The notes under the pieces were generated by a model. That model did no database searches and had not been told where the DNA came from. It worked only from the letters and a program-made list of their open reading frames with translations. A program made the translations under genes and the position numbers. Positions 8,375-16,717 of a stretch of DNA of 64,000 bases are shown one piece after another (within the stretch, counting starts at the first letter, position 1; each line of letters begins with the position of its first letter). The stretch is from Micromonospora sediminimaris (GTDB lineage Bacteria; Actinomycetota; Actinomycetes; Mycobacteriales; Micromonosporaceae), in contig FOLJ01000001.1 in NCBI GenBank assembly GCA_900112325.1, positions 186,001-250,000 of the forward strand, read 5' to 3'.

Positions 8375-9136
8375 ATGATCGATGACATCCCGGCTGGTCG
8401 GCGCTGGCACTGGTGGACGGTGTTGCGGCTCGGCGTCGTCGCGCTGTGGCTGGTCGCGGCCGGAACGGCTTGGTGGACGGCACCTCGGCAGCAGAGCTAC
8501 GACCAGGCGGAAGCGGATCTGGCTGCCGGCCACGTGGTGGCTTACCAGTGGGGTGACCGGTGGGACGCCGACCGGCGAACCCCGTGGTTCGGCACCGCTG
8601 ACCTGGAATCGTCCGGCACGCTCGGTCCGCTGTTCGGGTGGCGCACGCCCGACGGTCGGGTCTGGTGGACCGACACCACCTACTTCGAGCAGGTCACGAT
8701 CGCCGGTAGCGTCCGCGAAGCGTCCTACGCCGGGCCAGGCGCGATCGGCATCGCCGAACAGTTGCAGGCCGCGGGCCTGGACAGCCGCAGCGCCGCTCTC
8801 CAGCCACTTGGGAACCTCATTGCCGGAACGGGCCTCGCCGCCGCCGTGGTCATCATCGGTGTCCTGCTGACCGGGCCCGCTCCGGTGCTGGGTACGCGGT
8901 GGTTCTGGTTCTGGTTGGTCTGCCTCGTACCGTTCGGGCTCGGAATCCTGTGGTGGTTGGCCCGGGAGCATCCGTGGGCGCGCGCCGGCTCCCCGCCCGC
9001 CAGCCCACGTCAGCGGAGCCGTGGTCCGCTCGGTTTCGCTCTCGGCCTCGTCGCCGTGCTGCTGAGCAGCATGCTGTTGCTGGTACTCGGCCGGCTTCTC
9101 GGCGATTGGTGGGTGCCGCGTCTGGACGCCCGGTAG
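8375..9136 (+). CDS. Hypothetical membrane protein with three to four TM segments
   Basis: 253 residues. A hydrophobic segment follows a short basic start (VLRLGVVALWLVAAGTAWW). Then comes a roughly 110-residue soluble part rich in Trp, Asp and Gly (YQWGDRWDADRRTPWFG, WWTDTTYFEQV), and three further hydrophobic segments (GLAAAVVIIGVLL; WFWFWLVCLVPFGLGILWWL; LGFALGLVAVLLSSMLLLVL). I do not recognise a family. ATG 8375 was chosen because the earlier in-frame ATG gives a charged unrelated leader. Divergent from the HNH gene and 40 bp before a lipoprotein gene, with which it may be cotranscribed. Confidence 0.7.
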   Translation: MIDDIPAGRRWHWWTVLRLGVVALWLVAAGTAWWTAPRQQSYDQAEADLAAGHVVAYQWGDRWDADRRTPWFGTADLESSGTLGPLFGWRTPDGRVWWTDTTYFEQVTIAGSVREASYAGPGAIGIAEQLQAAGLDSRSAALQPLGNLIAGTGLAAAVVIIGVLLTGPAPVLGTRWFWFWLVCLVPFGLGILWWLAREHPWARAGSPPASPRQRSRGPLGFALGLVAVLLSSMLLLVLGRLLGDWWVPRLDAR

Positions 9137-9176
9137 GGCCAGCGAAATCCATCGAAAGCCGCTACGGTTCACGCTC

Positions 9177-9680
9177 GTGAATCGAGTTCGTGCTTATGTC
9201 TCTGTCCTGGCCTGCGCCTCGCTGCTGGCGTTGGCCGCCTGCGGTGGCGAGGAGGCAGCCCCGACGGGCGGAGCCTCGTCGTCGGCCACCGTGCCGTCCG
9301 CCACCGCCACCTCCGCCCCGGCGCCGCCGACCGCCGACGCGGCGGACGTGGTGAGCGACAAACAGCTCTGTGAGTCGGCGAAGCAGGCCAGCGACAAGAT
9401 GAAGGAGGATCTCGTCGCCGCGGTGAGTTCCGGTAGCGAGCCGTCGCCGGCGCTGTTCCAGAAGATCCTGTCCGGGTTGCAGAACGAGGTGACGCGGGTG
9501 GCCGGCACCGGCGCCACCGACAGCAAGGTGGTTGCCGCGTTGGAGGAGTTCGGCGCGGAGGCCGGCAAGGCCGCCAACGCCACGGACCCGGCGACGGCTG
9601 CGGACAACCCGGGCTTCGAGAAGGCCGGCGCCGCCCTCAGCACGGCCTGCAAGTCGGCCGGCGTCAGCGTCAACTTCTGA
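9177..9680 (+). CDS. Small lipoprotein, function unknown
   Basis: 167 residues starting at GTG 9177. A short basic start, hydrophobic core and lipobox LAAC (residues 18-21, lipidated Cys21) indicate a lipoprotein anchored on the outer face of the membrane. A Ser/Thr/Ala/Pro-rich tether of about 30 residues follows, then a helical domain (DKQLCESAKQASDKMKEDLV, LQNEVTRVA, VVAALEEFGAEAGKAAN) containing a Cys near residue 66 and another near 160. They could form one disulfide. No enzyme motif. It lies 40 bp behind the membrane-protein gene and is followed by a 61-bp repeat element. Confidence 0.75.
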   Translation: MNRVRAYVSVLACASLLALAACGGEEAAPTGGASSSATVPSATATSAPAPPTADAADVVSDKQLCESAKQASDKMKEDLVAAVSSGSEPSPALFQKILSGLQNEVTRVAGTGATDSKVVAALEEFGAEAGKAANATDPATAADNPGFEKAGAALSTACKSAGVSVNF

Positions 9681-9707
9681 CCGCCGGACGCCCTGACGAA
9701 GGATCCG

Positions 9708-9768
9708 GATCCGTGGCAGCTGCGGTAGCGGACACGCCGACCGGCTGACGCCTTCACTGCCACGGATC
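9708..9768 (-). repeat. 61-bp inverted-end element, copy 1
   Basis: Ends are GATCCGTGGCAG and its exact complement. Read on the minus strand it aligns without gaps to the copies at 19745 and 27418 and shares the internal GGCGTGTC at the same offset. In this copy the perfect pairing extends one base further on each side (9706-9770 in all). It sits in the convergent gap between the lipoprotein gene and npdG. Confidence 0.85.
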
Positions 9769-9827
9769 CGGCTGCGCCTGGTGACCTGCGCGGTGGGCGG
9801 CCAGGACCCGGTTGACCGCAAACGGGT

Positions 9828-10526
9828 TCAGAGATCGGTGACGCGGACGCCCGCGTGCGCCTTGTAGCGCTTGTTGATGGCGATCAGGTTGGCGGTGAAC
9901 GCCTCGACCTGGTGCGCGTTGCGCAGCCGTCCGGCGTAGATGCCGCGCATGCCGGGGATGTGGGCGGCGAGCGCGCCGACGATGCCGACCAGTTCCCGCT
10001 CCTCGGTGCAGATCAGCACGTCCAGCTCGATGCGGTCGATCTCGGGGTCGGCCAGCAGCGGAGCGCTGACGTGGTTGAACGCGGCGCAGACCCGGGAGTC
10101 GGGCAGCAGCGCGGCGGCCTGCTGGACGGCGCTGCCCTCCGGCACCGGCAGCGCGTACGGGCCCTGCTTGTCGAAGCCGAGCGGGTTGACGCAGTCCACG
10201 ACGATCTTGCCGGCGAGCGGTTCGGCGAGCGCGCTGACCGTGGCGGCGTGCCCGTCCCACGGCACCGCGATTATCACGACATCGCTGCGCCGGGCCACCT
10301 CGTCGTTGTCCGCACCGGTGACGCTGCCACCGGCCGGCACGCCGGGCAACGCGGCGATCTCCGCGGCCGACTCGGCCGCCCGCTGCGCGGAGCGGGAACC
10401 GATCAGCACCGTCAGGCCCGCCCGGGCGAACCGGTAGGCGAGCCCCCGGCCCTGGTCGCCGGTGCCACCGATGATGCCGATGGTGAGCCCGGAAACGTCG
10501 GGCAGGGTGCTCGGGTCGTATGCCAT
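9828..10526 (-). CDS. npdG: NADPH-dependent F420 reductase
   Basis: 232 residues. A Rossmann start with the NADP loop GLTIGIIGGTGDQGRGLAYRF (residues 13-33) and GSRSAQR, which fits binding of the 2'-phosphate. DVVIIAVPWDGH and KIVVDCVNPLGFDKQGPY are typical of F420H2:NADP oxidoreductases, as is the CAAFNHVSAPLLAD segment. The enzyme moves hydride between NADPH and coenzyme F420 in the cytosol and so feeds F420-dependent reductases. ATG 10526 has AAGG 9 nt upstream; ATG 10535 lies directly on that AAGG and is less likely. No other F420 gene is nearby. Confidence 0.88.
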   Translation of the reverse strand: MAYDPSTLPDVSGLTIGIIGGTGDQGRGLAYRFARAGLTVLIGSRSAQRAAESAAEIAALPGVPAGGSVTGADNDEVARRSDVVIIAVPWDGHAATVSALAEPLAGKIVVDCVNPLGFDKQGPYALPVPEGSAVQQAAALLPDSRVCAAFNHVSAPLLADPEIDRIELDVLICTEERELVGIVGALAAHIPGMRGIYAGRLRNAHQVEAFTANLIAINKRYKAHAGVRVTDL

Positions 10527-10664
10527 GGTCGTCATCCTTGCAAATCAGCTGGTCCGGCAGCAGCGTCCGACGCTGTGACAATGCCCGCTGCGGCGGGCGC
10601 GACGGCCCCCCGGACCGGCCGCGAGAAGACCATGCGGCACCGGTCGCGGCGCGGCGTCGGGGTG

Positions 10665-12098
10665 TCAGGCGAGTTCGAAGGCGACCGAGCGGGTGGCCGG
10701 GTCGGCGGCGACCAGCCGGACCCGGACCCGGGTGCCCAGTGGCAGCTCGCCGAGACAGCGGGCGCGTACCGGCGGGTCGTCGAGGGCTACCGTGCCGCCG
10801 GGTGGGCGGCCCTCACGGGCCTTGCCGTTGGCCGGCGCGTCGACGTCGAGCACGGCGGCGTCGAAGGTCTCGCCGACCCGGTTGGCCAGCAGCACCGCCT
10901 CGGCCAGGTCGATCGCGCCTCGGCTCGCCGCGGACGCGGTGCGGTCCGTGGCCGCCATCACCGACGGCAGCCGGGGCAGCGCCGCGCGGGCCCAGTCGGG
11001 TACCTCACGGCCGTCGTGCAGCGCCAGGCAGATCTCCGTGGCGTACCGATCGGCGAGTCGTCGCAGCGGCGCCGTGACATGGGCGTACGCGGCCGCGACC
11101 CCGCCGTGCGCCGGCTGCTCGGGCGGCTCGCCGTCGAACGGGGTGTACGCGGCCGCACGCATCAGCTCCGCGGCCTGGTCGATGAACGCGGCGGCCCGAG
11201 GCTGGGCCGGGTCCAACCGGAGCAGCAGTTCACCCACGCCGACGTCGTCCGGCCAGTGCACGCCCAGCGGGGCGGCGGCGGCCCGCAGCCGCTGCACCGC
11301 CTCGGGCTTCGGCGCGGGCATCGTCCGCAGCAGGCCGATCCCACCGGCCAGCATCAGGTCGGCGGCGGCCATCCCGGTGAGCAGGGAGATCTGCGCGTTG
11401 TGCTCCTCCATCGGTACTGGCGCCCGCAGCACGAGTCGCCAACCGTCGCCGTCGGCCTCCACGTCCTGTTCGGGAATCGGCAGGTTGACCGCGCCCCGGC
11501 GCAGTCCTCGGGCGGTGAGCAGCGCACCGATCTCGGGCAGCAGGGCGATCGGTTCGGGGAGCCGACCCGCGTCGGCGTCGGCCTGCACCTGCGGGTACGC
11601 CAACTGGGCCCGGCTGCGGACCAGGGCGCGCTGCACCACCACCGCGCTGGTGTCACCGTCGGCGTCCAGGTCGATGGTCCACAGCACGGCTGCCCGGTCG
11701 ACGTCCGGCAGCAGGCTTGCCGCGCCTTCGCCGAGTGAGTACGGGTGCAGCGGCACGTTGCCGTCGGGAAGGTAGACCGTCTGCCCTCGACGCCAGGTCT
11801 CGTCCTCCAGCACACTGCCTGGACGCACGTGGGCGGCGACGTCGGCTATCGCGTACCGCACCCGGTAGCCGCCGTCGGCGCGGCGGCTGAGGTGCATCGC
11901 CTGGTCCAGATCCCGCGAGCCGGGCGGGTCGATCGTGACCAGCGGGACGTCCGTGCAGTCGACGGCCGGCCGGGGCGGTGCGGCGGCTGCCTCGTCGGCC
12001 TCCCGCTGCGCCGCCTCCGGGTAGGTCTCGGGCAGACCCAGTTCTCGGCGCAGCGCCCCGAAGTCGATGCGCGGTGCCAGCACACGTCGGATGACCAT
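10665..12098 (-). CDS. RNB-domain exoribonuclease (RNase II/R family, minimal form)
   Basis: 477 residues. The RNB catalytic core is clear: VTIDPPGSRDLDQAMHLSRR near residues 53-72 carries the Asp residues that bind Mg2+, followed by RVRYAIADVAAHV, VYLPDGNVPLHP and, late, YAHVTAPLRRLADRYATE. Cold-shock domains and a classical S1 domain seen in RNase II/R are missing; only a short beta-rich tail (ARCLGELPLGTRVRVRLVAADP) remains. This short architecture is common in actinobacteria, where the protein is taken to degrade RNA 3' to 5'. It ends 138 bp upstream of npdG on the same strand. Confidence 0.88.
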   Translation of the reverse strand: MVIRRVLAPRIDFGALRRELGLPETYPEAAQREADEAAAAPPRPAVDCTDVPLVTIDPPGSRDLDQAMHLSRRADGGYRVRYAIADVAAHVRPGSVLEDETWRRGQTVYLPDGNVPLHPYSLGEGAASLLPDVDRAAVLWTIDLDADGDTSAVVVQRALVRSRAQLAYPQVQADADAGRLPEPIALLPEIGALLTARGLRRGAVNLPIPEQDVEADGDGWRLVLRAPVPMEEHNAQISLLTGMAAADLMLAGGIGLLRTMPAPKPEAVQRLRAAAAPLGVHWPDDVGVGELLLRLDPAQPRAAAFIDQAAELMRAAAYTPFDGEPPEQPAHGGVAAAYAHVTAPLRRLADRYATEICLALHDGREVPDWARAALPRLPSVMAATDRTASAASRGAIDLAEAVLLANRVGETFDAAVLDVDAPANGKAREGRPPGGTVALDDPPVRARCLGELPLGTRVRVRLVAADPATRSVAFELA

Positions 12099-12167
12099 GC
12101 GCCCATCCTGACAGCGCCGGACGCACCGCGCCCTCCGCCGAGCGACGGGTCGTCAGCGTACGCCGGG

Positions 12168-13184
12168 TCAGCGGGCCGTCCTGCGCGTGGCGCCGGTCCG
12201 CCCGCCGGACGCGGCACGCCCGGTGCTCCGGGCGGCGGTCTTCGCAGGCGTCTTCTTCGCTGCCGCCCTCGACGTGGATGCCTTCTTCGCGGGCGCTCTC
12301 TTCGCCGCAGGCGCCTTCTTCGCGGAAGTCCTCTTCGCAGGGGCCTTCTTCGCTGCCGACGTCGACGCGGGGGCCCTCGACGCGGACGTCTTCTTCGCCG
12401 CTGTCCGGGTGGCCACCGTCGTACTCTTCCGAGCCGGTGCCTTCTTGGCGGCCACCGTCTTCGCGGGTGCCTTCTTCGCCGCGGCCTTTCTCGCCGGAGC
12501 CTTCGCCGCCGTCTTCCGCGCTGCCGCCTTCTTCACCGTCGACGTCGCGGTCTTCGCCGGTGCCTTGCGCGCGGCCGACGTGCTCCGCGTACCCGTCGCC
12601 TTCTTCGCGGGCGCGGTCTTGCGGGCCGGGGCCGCCTTCCTCGCGGAGGTCGCTTTCTTCGCGGGCGCGGTCTTGCGCGTCGGGGCCGCTTTCCGCGCGG
12701 AGGTGGCCTTCTTCGCGGGCGCCTTCGCCGCCGTGGCCCGCGCGGACGTGGCCTTCTTCGCGGGTGCCGTCTTGCGGGCCGGGGCCGCCTTCTTCGCGGG
12801 TGCCTTGGCCGCCGTGCTCCGTGTGGAGGTCGCCTTCTTCGCGGCCGCCCGCTTCGCCGCGGATGTGGTCGTGCGCGGGCCGGTGGCCGTCCGCGCCGAC
12901 GCCGAGCTGGTCCTCGCGGCGGGTGCCTTGCTCGGCGCGGCCTTCGCCGACACCGTCTTCTTCGCGGGGGCCGCCTTCTTGGCCGCGGCGGTCTTCCGCG
13001 CCAGCGTGGCCGACCTGTCGGCGGGCGCTGCGCCGCCGGTCGCCTTACGGGCCGCCGGCGCGGTGCCGGACGCGCGGCGGGTCGACGGGGTACGGGCGAG
13101 GCCCGCGGTGCGTTCCGTCGCGGCGGTTTTCCTCGCGGGCGTACGCTTCGCGGCCGGGCGGGTGGCCTGTTGCGCTTCGGCCAT
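12168..13184 (-). CDS. Lys/Ala-rich histone H1-like protein
   Basis: 338 residues built almost entirely from Lys, Ala, Arg, Thr, Ser and Pro in repeating AKKAPAKK, ARKTAPAKKATSAR and KAAPTRKTAPAKK units. One 54-bp DNA period is visible at 12607 and 12661. There are no aromatic residues and practically no acidic ones after the first 55 residues, so the chain should be disordered and strongly basic, like the C-terminal tails of histone H1 and of actinobacterial HU proteins. No HU fold is present. Nucleoid binding is inferred from composition alone. Start ATG 13184 has AAGGGA 6 nt upstream; an earlier ATG at 13199 has no ribosome site. Confidence 0.75.
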   Translation of the reverse strand: MAEAQQATRPAAKRTPARKTAATERTAGLARTPSTRRASGTAPAARKATGGAAPADRSATLARKTAAAKKAAPAKKTVSAKAAPSKAPAARTSSASARTATGPRTTTSAAKRAAAKKATSTRSTAAKAPAKKAAPARKTAPAKKATSARATAAKAPAKKATSARKAAPTRKTAPAKKATSARKAAPARKTAPAKKATGTRSTSAARKAPAKTATSTVKKAAARKTAAKAPARKAAAKKAPAKTVAAKKAPARKSTTVATRTAAKKTSASRAPASTSAAKKAPAKRTSAKKAPAAKRAPAKKASTSRAAAKKTPAKTAARSTGRAASGGRTGATRRTAR

Positions 13185-13262
13185 CTCGGTTCCCTTCATG
13201 GGGACGTGCTGCCGCCCTCGCGACGCACGCAGAGCCTCGGCGCGGGAGGCGTCCCGCGCCGT

Positions 13263-13463
13263 CTACCTGTCCTCCCCGGTCCAGCGAGCATCCTCGGCCT
13301 CCCACGCCTCGTTGCGTTCCCGCACCTGTTGCAGGGCGTTCTCCGCGTCGGCGGCCGAGTCGTACGGGCCGAGAACGTGCCGCGCGGGGCACACGTCGGC
13401 ACCGGACTCGACCCGGTGGTGTCGCGTACACCAGTAGTAACGTCCGCGTCCGCTGTCGCTCAT
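13263..13463 (-). CDS. Small conserved protein, SPOR-like annotation in relatives
   Basis: 66 residues: MSDSGRGRYYWCTRHHRVES, then ADVCPARHVLGPYDSAADAE and a charged helix ending WEAEDARWTGEDR. Two Cys and two His (CxxHH, C-x4-H) in the first 32 residues could form a small metal site or a disulfide. The LGPYDSAADAENALQ stretch resembles a SPOR-type beta-alpha unit, and from memory similar actinobacterial proteins carry that label. It precedes the histone-like gene by 78 bp on the same strand. No function is known to me. Confidence 0.65.
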   Translation of the reverse strand: MSDSGRGRYYWCTRHHRVESGADVCPARHVLGPYDSAADAENALQQVRERNEAWEAEDARWTGEDR

Positions 13464-13627
13464 GGCATCACTGTGCACCGGGAAACGACCGACCGCCACC
13501 GGAACACAGCAAGTCACCGGGCCCTTCCACAGTAGACGTGCTCCCTGGCCTGCGGGCCTGAACTGCGAAAATCGTCGCCGCCAGCCCGGGTGCGGGGGTG
13601 GATCCGCGGATTGGCTAAGGTCACCGG

Positions 13628-14137
13628 ATGGGCGTACCGGACTACATCCTGCGGATGCGCAAGCACGTCGGCCACGACCTACTCTGGCTACCCAGCGTAA
13701 GCGCGATCGTCCGCAACGACGCGAGTGAGCTACTGCTCGCCCAACGGGCCGACGACGGTCGCTGGTCGGTGGTGAGCGGCTTCGTCGAGCCGGGTGAGCA
13801 GCCCGCCACCGCGGTCGTGCGCGAGGTGCTGGAGGAGACCGGCCTGGCGGTCGAACCGCTGCGACTGAGCAGTGCCGTGTCGCACCCGCACACGTACCCG
13901 AACGGCGACCGTTGCGAGTACCTGAATCTCGGTTTCCACTGCCGGTTCCTGGGCGGCGAGGCACGCGTCAACGACGACGAGTCGCTGGACGTGCGGTGGT
14001 TCCCGCCGGGACGGCTGCCCGACCTCGACGAGCACGCGCGGCTGGTCATCCGGCACGCCCTCGGCGGGGAGACCTCCGCCTTCTTCCTGCCCGCTGGAAC
14101 GCAGTGGGGCGAGCCCGGTGAGCTGGAGTACTCCTGA
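13628..14137 (+). CDS. NUDIX hydrolase
   Basis: 169 residues. The Nudix box is complete around residues 58-80: GFVEPGEQPATAVVREVLEE followed by TGL, matching GX5EX7REUXEEXGU with the Mg2+-binding Glu residues. Residues 1-25 lead into the first strand. Substrate cannot be told; the RWSVVSGFVEPGE and PHTYPNGDRCEYLNL segments resemble ADP-ribose or nucleotide-sugar type members. ATG 13628 is preceded by TAAGGT and a 6-nt gap, so transcription may begin at the start codon. The next gene starts inside this one (20-bp overlap), which suggests translational coupling. Confidence 0.88.
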   Translation: MGVPDYILRMRKHVGHDLLWLPSVSAIVRNDASELLLAQRADDGRWSVVSGFVEPGEQPATAVVREVLEETGLAVEPLRLSSAVSHPHTYPNGDRCEYLNLGFHCRFLGGEARVNDDESLDVRWFPPGRLPDLDEHARLVIRHALGGETSAFFLPAGTQWGEPGELEYS

Positions 14138-14924
14138 ACCGCTGCGGCGGTACCTGACCGACCTGGTCGCGGTCGCCGGCGAGGTGCTCGGTGCCGAGTT
14201 GGGCGGGGCGTACGTGGCGGGCTCGGTGGGTCTGGCCGCGTACCAACCCGGACGCAGCGACGTGGACGTGGCGCTGATCTGCGCCGGACCGCTCGACCAC
14301 GGGGTCGCCGGGGAGTTGGTGGCCCGGCTGCGGCACGAGGCGCTGCCCTGCCCGGCGCGCGGCCTGGAACTGGTCGTGTACCAGCAGAAGGTGGCGCGGT
14401 CCGGCACACCGGAGCCGGGTTTCGAGGTCGAGCTGAACACCGGCGCCCGGATGGACTTCCGGGTGTCGTACGGCCCGGCGCAGCGCCCGAGCGCGGACGG
14501 CCTTTTCTGGTACGGCCTGGACCGCAGCATCCTGCACCAGAGCGGGCGGGCGCTGCTCGGTCCGCCCGCCGCCGATGCCTTCGCCGATCTGGCCCCCGAC
14601 GATCTGCGTCGACTGGTCCTGGACGCGCTGCGCTGGTGGTTGGCGCGATCGGTGCCCGCCGGGGAGGTGCCCGCCCCCGGAGCGGAGGACGCCGTGCTCG
14701 GCGCCTGCCGTTCCTGGGTACGCCTGCGCACCGGGATGTGGCTGCCCAAGGTGGCTGCCGGCCGGCGGCTGTTGGACGAGGCCGGACCGCTTGTCGACGC
14801 CGACACCACCGAACTGGTCGAGCGGTCGATCGCCGCTCGCGACGGCGGTCCGCCACCGACCGGGGCGGCCGCTCGCGCCTTCCAGCGACGTGTGCTCGCC
14901 GACCTCGCCGGCACACCCGCCTGA
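14118..14924 (+). CDS. Nucleotidyltransferase, aminoglycoside adenylyltransferase-like
   Basis: 268 residues from GTG 14118. The polymerase-beta-type nucleotidyltransferase motif is present: GAYVAGSVGLAAYQPGRSDVDV (residues about 29-51), with Gly-Ser and the Asp-x-Asp metal pair. A C-terminal helical half (LDALRWWLA, ACRSWVRLRTGMWLPKVAAG) resembles the DUF4111/ANT(3'') C-terminal domain. Such proteins transfer AMP to hydroxyls, sometimes of streptomycin or spectinomycin. Chromosomal copies in actinobacteria are often of unknown substrate, so resistance should not be assumed. Coupled with the NUDIX gene by overlap. Confidence 0.75.
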   Translation: MSWSTPEPLRRYLTDLVAVAGEVLGAELGGAYVAGSVGLAAYQPGRSDVDVALICAGPLDHGVAGELVARLRHEALPCPARGLELVVYQQKVARSGTPEPGFEVELNTGARMDFRVSYGPAQRPSADGLFWYGLDRSILHQSGRALLGPPAADAFADLAPDDLRRLVLDALRWWLARSVPAGEVPAPGAEDAVLGACRSWVRLRTGMWLPKVAAGRRLLDEAGPLVDADTTELVERSIAARDGGPPPTGAAARAFQRRVLADLAGTPA

Positions 14925-15200
14925 ACGGACCGTCGTCTCGTGCAGCGCGCGGCCCGGCTCCTCAACCGGATCGGGAAGCATCCCCGCAGGTAGCAGACGA
15001 GTTCGTTCGTGTGGCATCAGCCGCTGCGGCGATTCTCGGCCGTCCCGGTGGTCACCCAACGTGGCCCGCTCAGCCCGTTCGCGCTGCACAAGATGCGGAT
15101 GGGAGGTGGCATGTGCCAATCTCATCCGAGATTTGTTCACCCCGGCACGACCGCGTACCGGTGCGCACCTACAGCTCGTCAGCAGAACCTGGAGAGGCAC

Positions 15201-15572
15201 GTGGCAAACCTCGACACCGCCCTGAAGGACGCCATGACGATCGACGGGGCCATCGGCGCCGCGCTCGTCGACTACACCAGCGGGATGACCCTCGGCGTCG
15301 CCGGTGGTACTCCGGAGATCGACCTCACCGTCGCCGCCGCTGGCAACACCGACGTGGTACGCGCCAAGATGCGCACCATCGAGATGCTCAAGCTGAACGA
15401 CGAAATCGAGGACATGCTCATCACCCTCGGCGGCCAGTACCACATCATCCGGCCGCTGAACGGCCCCAACGGCAAGGGGTTGTTCCTCTACCTGATGCTC
15501 AGCAAGGCCCGGTCCAACCTGGCGCTCGCCCGGCACCAGCTGCGCACCATCGAGGAGCAGCTGGAACTGTGA
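15201..15572 (+). CDS. Roadblock/LC7 domain protein 1
   Basis: 123 residues. GTG 15201 has GGAGAGG just upstream; longer in-frame starts encode unrelated sequence. The fold is suggested by ALVDYTSGMTLGVAGG, a central helix (DVVRAKMRTIEMLKL) and the strand DMLITLGGQYHIIRPL with the FLYLMLSKARSNLALAR end helix. Roadblock proteins dimerise and act as regulators or platforms for small Ras-like GTPases. No GTPase gene lies beside this pair, so the partner must be elsewhere. The stop codon overlaps the next start in GTGA. Confidence 0.8.
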   Translation: MANLDTALKDAMTIDGAIGAALVDYTSGMTLGVAGGTPEIDLTVAAAGNTDVVRAKMRTIEMLKLNDEIEDMLITLGGQYHIIRPLNGPNGKGLFLYLMLSKARSNLALARHQLRTIEEQLEL

Positions 15573-16039
15573 GCAGCGGCGACACCCTCCTCCCCCGTCG
15601 TACCGCCAAGCAGCCGGACCTTCCGCCACCGGTGCGGCTCCCACCGTCGCTGGCCGGTGACCCGTCGTTGCCGTACCCGGCGATCGGCACCGAACTGCAC
15701 GAGCTGCGCCTCCAGATCCCCGGGGTGCAGGGAAGTGTCCTCGGCGGAGTCGACGGCCTGCTCATCACGCACGACGTGCCCGACACTCTGGACCCGGACG
15801 ACCTGGCCGCGATGGCGGCGGCGACCTTCGGCCTCGGCCGGCAGGTCAGCCTCCGCCTCGGCCAGGGCGAATTCCGTCAGTCCACCGTCCGCAACCAGGC
15901 CGGCTACTTCTCCGTGTACGCCGTCGGCTCACACGCGCTGCTCTCGGTGGTCGGTGCCGACGCGATAAACGTGGCCCGCCTGCACCTGCACGCCCCACCG
16001 GTGGCCGAACGTCTCGCCAAACTCCTCGAACCCGCCTGA
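15569..16039 (+). CDS. Roadblock/LC7 domain protein 2
   Basis: 156 residues, GTG start sharing 4 bp with the upstream gene and with GGAGCAG upstream, so translation is coupled. After a Pro-rich head of about 35 residues, the pattern LRLQIPGVQGSVLGGVDGLLITHDVP, DPDDLAAMAAATFGLGRQVSLRLGQG and GYFSVYAVGSHALLSVVGAD fits the Roadblock/MglB fold. The two unlike Roadblock proteins encoded together may form a heteromer, which is inference. The next gene is convergent, 24 bp away. Confidence 0.75.
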   Translation: MSSGDTLLPRRTAKQPDLPPPVRLPPSLAGDPSLPYPAIGTELHELRLQIPGVQGSVLGGVDGLLITHDVPDTLDPDDLAAMAAATFGLGRQVSLRLGQGEFRQSTVRNQAGYFSVYAVGSHALLSVVGADAINVARLHLHAPPVAERLAKLLEPA

Positions 16040-16063
16040 TCCGCGAGCCGCGGTGAACGTCGG

Positions 16064-16582
16064 TCAGGTGGCGCCCGTCGAGCCGTCGGTCAGTTCGCGG
16101 AGAATGTCGGCGTGGCCGGCGTGCCGGGCCGTCTCCTCGATCAGGTGCACCATGATCCAGCGCAACGAAACCTCCCCGAGCTGCGGGTGGGGCACCACAT
16201 GGTCGAGGTCGAAGCGGGCCGCCACCTCCCGCGAGCTGGCACACTCCGCCTCGTACGCCGCCGACAACCGCTCGACGGTGTCACCCTCGGCCAACGCGAA
16301 GCTGGCCGTCGCGTCCTCCTCGGAGGTGAGATAGACGTCCCCCGGGCCGGGCGCGAGCAGACAGCGGAACCAGTTCCGCTCCACAAGCGTCAGGTGCTTC
16401 ACCAGGCCGGCGAGGGTGGTCGCCGACGGCACCAGTCGCCGGGCAGCCTCAGCGTCGGAGATGCCCCGCAGCTTCCCCAGCACCACCGCGCGATGAAAAT
16501 CGAGAAACGCATCGAGCACGACGCGTTCGTCGCCGGTGCTCGCCATCATCGCAGTGAGCACGTGGTCGGGCGGAGCCTCCAT
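16064..16582 (-). CDS. DinB-like (DUF664) protein
   Basis: 172 residues of the DinB four-helix fold. LAGLVKHLTLVERNWFRCLL carries the first metal His, and RWIMVHLIEETARHAGHADILREL carries the second His pair, giving the usual three-His site. ATG 16582 has AAGG 7 nt upstream. Members include thiol-dependent transferases (mycothiol or bacillithiol); mycothiol use would fit an actinobacterium but is inference. A paralogue lies at 19895. Confidence 0.85.
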   Translation of the reverse strand: MEAPPDHVLTAMMASTGDERVVLDAFLDFHRAVVLGKLRGISDAEAARRLVPSATTLAGLVKHLTLVERNWFRCLLAPGPGDVYLTSEEDATASFALAEGDTVERLSAAYEAECASSREVAARFDLDHVVPHPQLGEVSLRWIMVHLIEETARHAGHADILRELTDGSTGAT

Positions 16583-16717
16583 ACCGGGACCTTAGTGGCA
16601 GCCCACCCGTCCCCGCTGCCCCGCGACCCGCCACCGGCGCCCCGTCCGCCGGCCGTCGCCTTCGCCGCCCGATCCGTCGATCACATCTGGTCGACCCGAG
16701 CAGACCACACCTACCAT

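Noticed and set aside
11745..13535. Long plus-strand frames encoding Arg/Gly/Leu or Ala/Phe-rich proteins
   Set aside because: They are the complement of the Lys/Ala-rich histone-like gene and of the RNase gene; repeats in the DNA keep all frames open.
14118..14924. Aminoglycoside resistance gene
   Set aside because: The nucleotidyltransferase fold is clear, but chromosomal location, lack of mobile signs and coupling to a NUDIX gene do not support a resistance call. The same applies to the APH-family gene at 38693.
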